NCBI RefSeq assembly: GCF_047238305.1
Contig: NZ_JBDFMO010000001.1
Coordinates: 186,001 to 250,000, forward strand
DNA length: 64,000 nucleotides
From: Ferdinandcohnia sp047238305
GTDB taxonomy: Bacteria > Bacillota > Bacilli > Bacillales > Bacillaceae_L
Direction: 5' to 3'
The position numbers and the translations under genes are program-made. Shown one piece after another: positions 1-7,506 of this stretch (position 1 is the first letter of the stretch; every line of letters starts with the position of its first letter). Below the pieces are notes generated by a model that had not been told where the DNA came from, did not search any database, and saw nothing but the letters and a program-made list of their open reading frames with translations.

Positions 1-1750
1 GAATGCCAGTCTCATGGTTCTCGTTTGCAGCATTAAACAAGTATGGCATTATTTTATTTTTAAGCTTAGTAAAATGTCTTGTTACATCTACAGATTCTTC
101 ATCATATCTCCAAGGTACACGGTATGTGTTACTGCCGTGGAATCGGCTGTGACTTGACAGTAGTCCGAAAGCTACCCAGCGTTTGAATAGATCCGGAGTT
201 GCGAGTGTTTCAAAGCCACCAATATCATGACTCCAATAACCAAATCCTGACATCATCAAGGACAAACCGCCACGTAAGCTCTCAGCCATGGATTCATATG
301 TTCCTTCACAGTCACCACCCCAGTGTACTGGAAATTGCTGACCACCCGCTGTTGCAGAACGTGCAAAGACGATCGCTTCTTTTTCCCCTTTTTCCTGCTT
401 CAATAGATTAAATACGACTTCGTTATATTTGAAAGTATAATAATTACGCATACGTTTTGGATCAGATCCATCAGCAAACACAACATCTTTTGTCGGGATT
501 CTTTCGCCGAAATCCGTTTTGAATGTATCTACACCCATATCTATCAATCTTTTTAATTTTGATGCATACCATTCACATGCATCTGGATTTGTGAAATCAA
601 CAATTCCCATTCCAGATTGCCAGAAGTCCCATTGCCAAACATCGCCATTGGTACGCTGAATGAGATAGCCTTTTTCCATTGCTTCATCAAATAGTGGAGA
701 TTTTTGTGCGATATATGGATTTATCCACACACATATCTTGAGACCCTTTTCCTTCAATCTTCTTAACATACCTTCTGGGTCTGGGAAAACCTTTTTATCC
801 CATTCGAAATTAGACCATTCGAACTCTTCCATCCAGAAGCAGTCAAAATGGAAGACACTTAATGGAATTCCTCTGTTTGCCATTTCATCGACAAAGTGAG
901 TCACCGTCTCTTCATTGTAATTGGTAGTAAATGATGTAGATAACCAAAGACCGAATGACCATGCAGGTGGAAGTGCAGGCTTTCCAGTTAACTCCGTATA
1001 ATTTCGAATAATTTCTTTAGGGGTTGGTCCGTTAATAAGATAGTAATCTAGCATCTCACCTTCAACACTAAATTGTGTTTTTGAAACAGCTTCGGATGCG
1101 ACCTCAAAGCTTACCCCTTCAGGATGATTTACAAATACACCATAGCCTTTGTTTGTCACGTAAAACGGAATATTTTTATATGCTTGCTCTGAGCTTGTTC
1201 CACCATCACGGTTCCAAATATCAACGGTTTGTCCATTTTTCACAAATGGAGTAAAACGTTCTCCGAGACCATATACATACTCGCCGACGTTAAGGTTCAA
1301 CTGACCTCTCATAAATGTATTTTTATTTGGTCCAGTAATCCAAGCAAGTCCTTTTACCTCAGTATGAGTTAACTTTTGGTTACCATTGTAATACACCATG
1401 CCAAAATCATCTTTTGTTATTTTTACTTTTAAAGAACCGCTTATAAAATAGATCTCGTTCTCGTTTTCTTCAATAGTAAATGGTGCTTTATCACGTTTGA
1501 TTTCAAAATTAGGTGTTTTTGGTTTTACACCACGATGGTGCCATGTTTGAACACGAATTACATTCTCCATTGGAGATGATAATTTAATTGTAAGAAGTGC
1601 AATATTTAAAGTATCACCACGATGTCTGATATCTTTGCATGGTGCATATAAAATTAATCCGTCCTCTACCTCTTGAATATCACGCACACTGCGAGGATAA
1701 TGAACCTCATATCCCTCTTTTGTTAACCAATAACCATTTGTAAATTTCAT
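1..1750 (-). CDS. yicI: Alpha-xylosidase, GH31 (YicI-like), 3' end outside window
   Basis: Cleaves terminal alpha-xylosyl residues from oligosaccharides such as isoprimeverose in the cytoplasm. I read 583 in-frame codons from the ATG at 1750, about three quarters of the ~770 residues usual for YicI. The GH31 nucleophile motif FKTDFGERIP is present with Asp at about residue 413, close to Asp416 of E. coli YicI. Other family blocks are the N-terminal YWLTKEGYEV, HFDCFWMEEFEW, and the acid/base region with ATAGGQQFPVHWGGDC. The start lies 21 bp after the upstream permease, so it is the last visible gene of the binding protein-permease-permease-xylosidase operon. No ATP-binding subunit is encoded here; a shared MsmX-type ATPase is inferred. 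Alpha-glucosidase is the alternative, but the blocks favour alpha-xylosidase. Confidence 0.88.
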   Translation of the reverse strand, partial: MKFTNGYWLTKEGYEVHYPRSVRDIQEVEDGLILYAPCKDIRHRGDTLNIALLTIKLSSPMENVIRVQTWHHRGVKPKTPNFEIKRDKAPFTIEENENEIYFISGSLKVKITKDDFGMVYYNGNQKLTHTEVKGLAWITGPNKNTFMRGQLNLNVGEYVYGLGERFTPFVKNGQTVDIWNRDGGTSSEQAYKNIPFYVTNKGYGVFVNHPEGVSFEVASEAVSKTQFSVEGEMLDYYLINGPTPKEIIRNYTELTGKPALPPAWSFGLWLSTSFTTNYNEETVTHFVDEMANRGIPLSVFHFDCFWMEEFEWSNFEWDKKVFPDPEGMLRRLKEKGLKICVWINPYIAQKSPLFDEAMEKGYLIQRTNGDVWQWDFWQSGMGIVDFTNPDACEWYASKLKRLIDMGVDTFKTDFGERIPTKDVVFADGSDPKRMRNYYTFKYNEVVFNLLKQEKGEKEAIVFARSATAGGQQFPVHWGGDCEGTYESMAESLRGGLSLMMSGFGYWSHDIGGFETLATPDLFKRWVAFGLLSSHSRFHGSNTYRVPWRYDEESVDVTRHFTKLKNKIMPYLFNAANENHETGI

Positions 1751-1771
1751 TTTTGAAAAACTTCCCTTCTA

Positions 1772-2593
1772 TTATTTTACTGAGCCGCTTACTAAGCCTT
1801 TTACAATTTGTTTTTGTAAAATTACAAAGATCGCAATAACCGGTAAAATTGAAACAGTCGCAAACGCCATCAAGTTATTCCACTCGATACCGTAACGTCC
1901 GATTGAGTTGTAAATACCTGCTGTTAATGGCCATAAACCTTGGTCACGGTTAAATGTCATACTGAAAATCAAGTCGCCCCAAGCAAAGAAGAAAGATACC
2001 GCACCACAAACGATGATGCTTGGAAGTGCAACCGGTACGATAATTTTCAAGAAGGAACCAATTCGGCTACACCCATCAATTTTTGCTGCTTCTTCAAGTT
2101 CTTTAGGAAGCCCCATAAAGAATGTTCTTAAAATCAAGATTGAGAACGGAATTCCAAGTGTTGCACAAGAAAATACAGGTCCCCAATACGTGTTTAGCAA
2201 ACTAAAATTATTAAACATAATAAATAATGGTGTTAAAACAACTGTTGCTGGCAACATTTGAGTTGTTAAAAAGAATAAGATGATCGGTCCTTTTCCCTTA
2301 ATTTCAAATCTTGCCAAGCCATACGCAGATGGTACAGCTAGCAAAAGAACAATAATCGTCGATAAACCTGAGATTGCAATACTATTTAGGAAGTATTGCC
2401 CAACATTGTCCTTAAAGATTTCTACAAAACTATCAAACTGGAAATCATGTGGCCAAAATGTTGGTGGTGATTGGAAGATTTCAGCCTGCGATTTAAACGC
2501 TGTTACAATCATCCAAAATACAGGAAATAAAAAGGCAAGAACGATAAGTATTCCTACTATGTTATATGTCATTTCTCTTCTTTTACTCATCAT
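1772..2593 (-). CDS. Carbohydrate ABC transporter permease (MalG family)
   Basis: Inner-membrane subunit of a sugar importer. It has 273 residues with about six hydrophobic segments, starting YNIVGILIVLAFLFPVFWMIV. The EAA loop that contacts the ATPase reads ELEEAAKIDGCSRIGSF at roughly residues 165-182, the type seen in CUT1 permeases. The C-terminal KGLVSGSVKG-like tail is typical of MalG/LacG proteins. It overlaps the upstream permease by 4 bp (ATGA), so the two are translationally coupled. The setting beside an alpha-xylosidase and ROK repressor suggests an alpha-xyloside or isoprimeverose-type substrate, which is an inference. Confidence 0.9.
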   Translation of the reverse strand: MMSKRREMTYNIVGILIVLAFLFPVFWMIVTAFKSQAEIFQSPPTFWPHDFQFDSFVEIFKDNVGQYFLNSIAISGLSTIIVLLLAVPSAYGLARFEIKGKGPIILFFLTTQMLPATVVLTPLFIMFNNFSLLNTYWGPVFSCATLGIPFSILILRTFFMGLPKELEEAAKIDGCSRIGSFLKIIVPVALPSIIVCGAVSFFFAWGDLIFSMTFNRDQGLWPLTAGIYNSIGRYGIEWNNLMAFATVSILPVIAIFVILQKQIVKGLVSGSVK

Positions 2594-3474
2594 GCCACCT
2601 CATCGTCTTTAATGAATTTTAGGTATATTAAGCTGACTACAAATAGAATTAGGAACAATATATTCGCTGCCGCCGCACCTAAGCTAAATTTAAATTCATC
2701 AAATGAGAATCTATATGCAACCGTTGATAGAACTTCCGTAGAATTGATTGGACCTCCGCCAGTCATAACGTATACTAAATCAAATACTTTGAATGTGTAG
2801 ATGAAACCTAGCATTAGCACAACTAGAATAACTGGTTTTAAAAGTGGAAGTGTAATATGAATAAGTCTTTGGAACCAGTTTGCTCCATCAAGGCTTGCAG
2901 CTTCATACACATCATCTGGTAAACTACTTAATCCCGTTGAAAGTAATAGCATATTAAATGGAATACCTACCCAAATGTTTGCGATAATGACACTCCATAA
3001 TGCAATTTTGGGATCTGATAACCATTGAACAGGGTTATCTGTAATGCCCCATGTAATGAGAATTTCATTGATAATTCCGCCGCTTTCACCCATCATAAAC
3101 TTGAATAATAAAGCTGTAATTGTAAGCGGAATGAGCCACGCGACCATCATCACGCCTCGTAAGAATGGAGCTAAACGAAATTTCATACTGAAGAATAAAG
3201 CAAGAAAGAATCCAAGTGCAACCTGGAAAACAACACTGCCTATTGTATAGATGATTGTATTTTTCACAGAAACTCCGAATACTTCCATCCTGAATAATTG
3301 TTTATAATTATCAAAGCCTACGAAGGACTTGTTACCTGAAGTTAATGCTGCTAAATCTACATTTTGAAAACTCAAGATAATATTGTAGATCAGTGGATAT
3401 CCAATGAAGATCATCATAAAGATGACTGCTGGGAGAACGAATAGATAGCCTCCGTTACGTTTGCTTTTAATCAT
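2590..3474 (-). CDS. Carbohydrate ABC transporter permease (MalF family)
   Basis: Second membrane subunit of the sugar importer, 294 residues with six predicted membrane spans and the usual start GGYLFVLPAVIFMMIFIGYP. The EAA loop reads VYEAASLDGANWFQRL near residues 195-210. GGGPINSTEVLSTVAYR in the C-terminal third is characteristic of CUT1 MalF/UgpA proteins. The ATG at 3474 follows a GGAGGG ribosome binding site. It lies downstream of the binding-protein gene across a hairpin (3506-3533) that probably lowers permease expression relative to the binding protein. Confidence 0.9.
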   Translation of the reverse strand: MIKSKRNGGYLFVLPAVIFMMIFIGYPLIYNIILSFQNVDLAALTSGNKSFVGFDNYKQLFRMEVFGVSVKNTIIYTIGSVVFQVALGFFLALFFSMKFRLAPFLRGVMMVAWLIPLTITALLFKFMMGESGGIINEILITWGITDNPVQWLSDPKIALWSVIIANIWVGIPFNMLLLSTGLSSLPDDVYEAASLDGANWFQRLIHITLPLLKPVILVVLMLGFIYTFKVFDLVYVMTGGGPINSTEVLSTVAYRFSFDEFKFSLGAAAANILFLILFVVSLIYLKFIKDDEVA

Positions 3475-3505
3475 GGAGTTTCCCTCCTTAGTTGGTTGAA
3501 TAAGA

Positions 3506-3533
3506 AAGATCCCCCTGAAACCAGAGGGATCTT
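3506..3533 (-). terminator. Intercistronic hairpin between binding protein and permeases
   Basis: AAGATCCCCCTG and CAGAGGGATCTT form a 12-bp stem with one mismatch and a short loop, in the gap between the binding-protein stop and the first permease. Such hairpins often act as partial terminators or 3' stabilisers, giving excess binding protein. That role is inferred. Confidence 0.6.
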
Positions 3534-3537
3534 ATTT

Positions 3538-4800
3538 TTACTTGTTGATAATCCCTTCAACTGTTTCTGCTGCATTTTTTAGAGCGTCTTCAGCAGATTT
3601 AGTATCTGTTAATGTTTCTTGTACAGCAATTTGTATTGCTTCAGAAATGGCTGGCCATTCTGGATGTGGACCACGTGGTTCAGCACCATCCATTATTGGA
3701 ACAAATCCATTTAAGTGCTTATCATTTTTCCAGAAATCAGAGGTTTCAAGAACTTCTTGGATGACTGGAAATACGCCTGTCTCAGCAGAGAACGTCTCTA
3801 GGCGCTCAGGTTCTAATAACCATGTAATAAAGTCAAATGCACCATCTATATTTTTATCCTTAATAATGGCGATATTTTCTCCTCCAAGTACGGAAGCAAA
3901 CTCACCGTTTGGAGCCTTTGGAATTTGAGTAGTACCAAAGTTTAAGTCAGGATTTTCACCTTTAATTCTTTCAATGTTCCATGGACCGTTTACCATCATT
4001 GCAAGTTGTCCATTCGAAAATTGTCTTGCTAGATCGTCTTGTGTTGCATTTACTACGTTAGAACCCATTGAACCATTGTCAATTAAGGTTTTGTAAAGCT
4101 CTAATGCTTCAATTGCTCCTTCTGAATCTAAACTATCATAATCTTCTCCAGCTGAACGTAAGAATGGATAGAACTGGAATGCTGCTTCTTCCGTTTTAAC
4201 AGCTGATACTGCAAAACCTTTCACTCCGTCTTTTGTTAACTTTTGCGCAACCTCAACTAGCTCATCCCATGTAGTTGGAGGTGCTTCAATATTAGCTTCT
4301 TTCAATAGATCTTCGTTATAAAATAGTCCTAGCGCGTTACTTCCAACAGGTAAACCGTAATATTTATCTTCATACATTGCCGATTTAAGTGGACCTTCAT
4401 ATAAAGTATCTGCTTTTCCCCACTCGTTTACTTTATCGGTAATGTCAGCTAAAACACCTTGCGCTGCAAAGGCTGCATTATCTACAACGTCCATGATGAC
4501 CAAGTCAGGCAAAGTACCACCCGCAGCACCAATTGATAGTTGTTTCTTCGTATCTGCAAACGGAACATATTCACCTTCTAAAACATATTGATCTTGTGAT
4601 TCATTGTACTGTTTAATTAAATCATCAAAAAGTTCCTGTTGTTTCCCCGAATAGTAATACCAGATATTTACTGTTTCTTTACCCGAAGCGTCTGTTTTTT
4701 CTCCACCTTGTGCTGATTCGTCGGTTATAGAATTCCCGCCTCCACAAGCAGCTAAAAGCATCAAGAGCATCGCAATTACTAAAACGCTTACTTTTTTCAT
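3538..4800 (-). CDS. Sugar-binding lipoprotein (CUT1 ABC importer)
   Basis: Extracytoplasmic receptor of the importer, 420 residues. The N-terminus has a lipoprotein signal with lipobox LLAAC (Cys19), followed by a Gly/Ser/acidic linker. The mature part follows the SBP_bac_1 pattern: VNIWYYYSGKQQELFDDLI near the start, LPVGSNALGLFYNEDLLKEA in the middle, and FSNGQLAMMVNGPW near residue 265. The ATG at 4800 is preceded by TAGGAGCTGA. It is the first gene of the operon and the promoter at 4977-5005 reads directly into it. Substrate specificity cannot be read from sequence; an alpha-xyloside is inferred from the neighbours. Confidence 0.92.
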   Translation of the reverse strand: MKKVSVLVIAMLLMLLAACGGGNSITDESAQGGEKTDASGKETVNIWYYYSGKQQELFDDLIKQYNESQDQYVLEGEYVPFADTKKQLSIGAAGGTLPDLVIMDVVDNAAFAAQGVLADITDKVNEWGKADTLYEGPLKSAMYEDKYYGLPVGSNALGLFYNEDLLKEANIEAPPTTWDELVEVAQKLTKDGVKGFAVSAVKTEEAAFQFYPFLRSAGEDYDSLDSEGAIEALELYKTLIDNGSMGSNVVNATQDDLARQFSNGQLAMMVNGPWNIERIKGENPDLNFGTTQIPKAPNGEFASVLGGENIAIIKDKNIDGAFDFITWLLEPERLETFSAETGVFPVIQEVLETSDFWKNDKHLNGFVPIMDGAEPRGPHPEWPAISEAIQIAVQETLTDTKSAEDALKNAAETVEGIINK

Positions 4801-4954
4801 ATTAAATCAGCTCCTATTTTATGTTTTTTTACTTTCAGTAGTTCTTTATATGGATTGCTTGTCCACTTCATTAAATGAATAGATTAAAATATGATTAGGT
4901 TTGATTTCCTTCATCAACTCCCTATAGTTTGTTTCTAGTTGAATGTTCGGTTGA

Positions 4955-4967
4955 ACTTTGTTTAACC
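4955..4967 (-). promoter_or_regulatory. Candidate ROK-repressor operator at the alpha-xyloside operon
   Basis: ACTTTGTTTAACC here is a perfect inverted copy of GGTTAAACAAAGT at 5136-5148. It begins about 10 bp downstream of the -10 box of the minus-strand promoter, a classic repressor position. The TTTGTTTAA core resembles half-sites of Bacillus XylR operators. Binding by the adjacent ROK protein is inferred. Confidence 0.6.
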
Positions 4968-4976
4968 TTTAAACTT

Positions 4977-5005
4977 AGTATAATTCGGCAATAAAGCGTT
5001 GTCAA
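4977..5005 (-). promoter_or_regulatory. SigA-type promoter for the alpha-xyloside operon
   Basis: On the minus strand, a perfect TTGACA (5005-5000) is followed after exactly 17 bp by TATACT (4982-4977). The downstream operator would cover the start of transcription. Confidence 0.75.
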
Positions 5006-5023
5006 CTATTTAAAATAAACAAT

Positions 5024-5037
5024 TGAAAACGTCTCCA
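5024..5037. promoter_or_regulatory. Possible cre (CcpA) site
   Basis: TGAAAACGTCTCCA matches the cre consensus TGWNANCGNTNWCA at 12 of 14 positions. It lies just upstream of the -35 of the minus-strand promoter. Carbon catabolite control is plausible for a sugar locus, but the match is imperfect. Confidence 0.35.
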
Positions 5038-5106
5038 AATGGTGATATTCTAAATTTGGGACTTAATTCAATGGATGGTTTATCCTTCTTAACAATCCAA
5101 GTAAAT

Positions 5107-5135
5107 TTGTAGATTTTATGAAAGTTTTATACAAT
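5107..5135 (+). promoter_or_regulatory. Promoter of the ROK repressor gene
   Basis: TTGTAG (5107-5112), 17-bp spacer, TACAAT (5130-5135). The second operator copy starts at the next base, so the arrangement mirrors the divergent promoter and implies autorepression. Confidence 0.55.
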
Positions 5136-5148
5136 GGTTAAACAAAGT
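5136..5148 (+). promoter_or_regulatory. Candidate operator at the ROK repressor gene
   Basis: GGTTAAACAAAGT, exact inverted copy of 4955-4967, immediately after the -10 box. The 168 bp between the two copies would allow looping, which is inferred. Confidence 0.6.
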
Positions 5149-5199
5149 GTACCTATTTTTTAGAAAACCTTAAAATCTGGTGATGTAGGAGGGGTAAAT

Positions 5200-6387
5200 A
5201 TGCAACGGCCACTGACCGGGGATCAATCACTGGTTAAACAAATAAACAAGTCAATCGTTTTTACAACAATTGTCGGCAAAGGACCGATTTCTCGTGCCCA
5301 AATATCGAAAAATACTGGTCTTAACAAAGCAACCGTTTCTACAATGGTCGCTGAACTAATCGATGAACAATTGATTTATGAAATTGGTGCAAGTCAATCA
5401 AGTGGTGGTCGAAAACCAGTTATGCTTTATTTTAATAGTCATGCCGGTTATTCGATTGGTGTTGATTTAGGAGTCAATTATATTTTAGGTGTTTTGACAG
5501 ATTTAAGTGGGAATAAGATGGAGGAAGTTCACATCCCCATTGAGAAGCGTGAATTTATTGAAGTAGTAGAAAGTCTTAAATCCGTTATTCAAACACTTCT
5601 TATGAAAGCCCCCGACAGTGTATATGGAGTTGTTGGCATCGGGGTTGGTGTACCTGGGATCGTTGACAAAGATAAACAAATACTTTTTGCACCAAACCTG
5701 AATTGGAACAACGTCAACCTTAAGGAAATTATCGAAAAGGAATTTAACATTCCGACGATTATTGAAAACGAAGCAAATTCGGGGGCACATGGTGAGCAAT
5801 TGTACGGTGCTGGAAAGCATATATCCAATATGATTTATGTAAGTATTGGTATCGGTATAGGAACAGGCATCATCATCGACAATAAACTTTATACAGGTGT
5901 AAGTGGTATCTCAGGTGAAATGGGGCATATAACGATAGAAGCAAATGGGCGAAAATGCTCTTGTGGAAACCGAGGTTGCTGGGAATTATATGCATCTGAA
6001 CAAGTAATCCTTAATGATGCAAAAAACTCATCCAAAGGAAATTCTGAACTGGATTTTAACGGGTTGGTTAATGAAGCTATTAAAGGCAATCCTTTTATTC
6101 TCCAATTATTAAATACGCTTGGTGAAAATATTGGAATTGGACTCACAAATATTATTAATACATTTAATCCAGAAGTGATAATTATCGGTAATCGCATTTC
6201 ACAATTTAAAAATTGGATTACAAATCCAATTGAACATGTCCTCTCTGAACGGTTGTTACCCTATCATAAGGACAAAACAGAAATCCGCTTCTCCGAACTA
6301 GGCAAACACTCTTGCGCCCTAGGTGCCTCATCCTTTGCTATCTCAGGATTTTTAGCGGATAAAAAGGTTTCTGAGCAATATAGATAA
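5200..6387 (+). CDS. ROK-family transcriptional repressor (XylR/NagC type)
   Basis: Sugar-responsive repressor, 395 residues. An N-terminal winged helix at about residues 15-75 contains ISRAQISKNTGLNKATVSTMV. The ROK sugar-kinase-like domain follows, with IGVDLGVNYILGVLTD, a glycine-rich GIGIGTGIIID segment, and the zinc-binding block CSCGNRGCWELYAS near residues 250-265. The start follows a strong TAGGAGGGG site. The gene is divergent from the alpha-xylosidase/ABC operon, and two identical inverted 13-bp sequences sit at the two promoters, which makes it the likely regulator of both. XylR acting on xylose is the closest described model; here the inducer may be an alpha-xyloside. Confidence 0.9.
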   Translation: MQRPLTGDQSLVKQINKSIVFTTIVGKGPISRAQISKNTGLNKATVSTMVAELIDEQLIYEIGASQSSGGRKPVMLYFNSHAGYSIGVDLGVNYILGVLTDLSGNKMEEVHIPIEKREFIEVVESLKSVIQTLLMKAPDSVYGVVGIGVGVPGIVDKDKQILFAPNLNWNNVNLKEIIEKEFNIPTIIENEANSGAHGEQLYGAGKHISNMIYVSIGIGIGTGIIIDNKLYTGVSGISGEMGHITIEANGRKCSCGNRGCWELYASEQVILNDAKNSSKGNSELDFNGLVNEAIKGNPFILQLLNTLGENIGIGLTNIINTFNPEVIIIGNRISQFKNWITNPIEHVLSERLLPYHKDKTEIRFSELGKHSCALGASSFAISGFLADKKVSEQYR

Positions 6388-6394
6388 CTGAAAA

Positions 6395-6419
6395 AACCGG
6401 GTTTTACCCGGTCTTTTTT
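6395..6419 (+). terminator. Intrinsic terminator after ROK gene
   Basis: ACCGGGT and ACCCGGT form a GC-rich stem with a TTT loop, followed by CTTTTTT. Confidence 0.85.
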
Positions 6420-6421
6420 GA

Positions 6422-6568
6422 TTACAAATAATCCCCACTCTAAAGCAAAAAGCAGCCTATATTGGACAAATCGCCAAAGCTGGCGCCTTGTCGGAAAAGA
6501 TTACGAAATTCCTTATTAACAAAGAATGGTTGGAAAAAGTACCTGGAGCTATTCTGCGAGATCTATAA
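6422..6568 (+). pseudogene. Unidentified 3' gene remnant
   Basis: Between two terminators, a short open frame ends at TAA 6566 and reads AAYIGQIAKAGALSEKITKF then LINKEWLEKVPGAILRDL. It has natural-looking protein composition but no start codon or ribosome binding site; the frame is closed upstream by TGA at 6419. It looks like the C-terminal end of a lost gene. I do not recognise the family. Confidence 0.3.
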
Positions 6569-6604
6569 TAATAGCGCTGTAGAAATATAGCCTTCTATCA
6601 AAGA

Positions 6605-6630
6605 GCCCACTTCAATTTGGGCCTTTTTTA
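6605..6630 (+). terminator. Intrinsic terminator
   Basis: GCCCA and TGGGC stem followed by CTTTTTT; probably the relic terminator of the degraded gene before it. Confidence 0.6.
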
Positions 6631-6720
6631 TTTCCTCTCATAACATACTTTTCTACACTCCCCTAGTTTTCTAGTTTAAAATTATGAATAAACAAAGAGT
6701 TTTTATTGATTTAAATAATA

Positions 6721-6760
6721 TTAAGAAATTCTTAAGATATTTTGATATGGAATGTTAAGA
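6721..6760 (+). promoter_or_regulatory. Direct repeats upstream of the two-component operon
   Basis: TTAAGA occurs at 6721, 6732 and 6755, spaced 11 and 23 bp, i.e. about one and two helical turns. A TATGATA-like -10 lies near 6770. OmpR-family regulators bind direct repeats with this spacing, so autoregulation by the downstream regulator is inferred. Confidence 0.4.
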
Positions 6761-6812
6761 TTTACCGGTTATGATAGAAACAATGAAAGCGGCTGAGAAG
6801 GTTGGGTGAACA

Positions 6813-7505
6813 ATGGATCATTATTTTGTGCTAGTTGTTGATGATGAAAAAGAGATTCGAGATGCGATTGAGATTTACTTAAAAAATGAAGGAATCACAG
6901 TGTTAAAAGCGAAGGATGGAATCGAAGCATTGGAGATTTTACATGAAAACCAGGTTCATCTAATTATTTTAGATGTGATGATGCCTAAACTTGATGGGAT
7001 TTCCGCAACTTTTAAAATCCGCGAAACGAATAATATTCCTATTATCATTTTAAGTGCAAAAAGTGAAGATACCGATAAAATTCTGGGTCTACAGGTTGGC
7101 GCTGATGATTATGTGACAAAGCCGTTCAACCCAATGGAGCTAGTTGCACGAGTAAAATCACAGTTGAGGCGATATGTTACGTTTGGTACTTATGAAGGTG
7201 TCAACAAAGTGATTGACCTTAATGGGTTGACACTCGACAAAAATGCAAAAGAAGTGGCTGTTCACGGCGAACCTGTAAAGCTCACTCCGATCGAATATAA
7301 AATCGTTGAATTGCTTATGACCAATGCTGGGCGAGTGTTCTCAATCACTGAAATCTATGAACGGGTATGGAAGGAACCAAGCTATAACGCGGAAAACACG
7401 GTTGCAGTCCACATCCGGAAAATCCGAGAAAAAATTGAAATTGACGCAAAAAATCCTAGATATTTAAAGGTGGTATGGGGCATTGGCTACAAAATGGAAA
7501 GGTAA
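6813..7505 (+). CDS. OmpR-family response regulator
   Basis: Cytoplasmic DNA-binding response regulator, 230 residues. Receiver domain (about 1-120): acidic pocket VVDDEKEIRD, phosphoacceptor Asp54 in LIILDVMMPKLDG, conserved Ser/Lys in ILSAKSED and VTKPFNPME. The C-terminal winged helix (about 135-230) has VKLTPIEYKIVELLM and VAVHIRKIREKIE. It resembles the VanR/YclJ-like group. Its stop is followed by 1 bp and then the most likely kinase start, so the pair is co-transcribed. TTAAGA repeats upstream suggest autoregulation. The stimulus is unknown. Confidence 0.93.
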   Translation: MDHYFVLVVDDEKEIRDAIEIYLKNEGITVLKAKDGIEALEILHENQVHLIILDVMMPKLDGISATFKIRETNNIPIIILSAKSEDTDKILGLQVGADDYVTKPFNPMELVARVKSQLRRYVTFGTYEGVNKVIDLNGLTLDKNAKEVAVHGEPVKLTPIEYKIVELLMTNAGRVFSITEIYERVWKEPSYNAENTVAVHIRKIREKIEIDAKNPRYLKVVWGIGYKMER

Positions 7506-7506
7506 A

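Noticed and set aside
1..1750. Possible frameshift in the alpha-xylosidase
   Set aside because: Codon-by-codon reading from ATG 1750 to beyond the Asp413 motif stays in one frame.
7483..7506. Earlier histidine kinase start overlapping the response regulator
   Set aside because: No ribosome site at useful distance; GGAAAGG fits ATG 7507.
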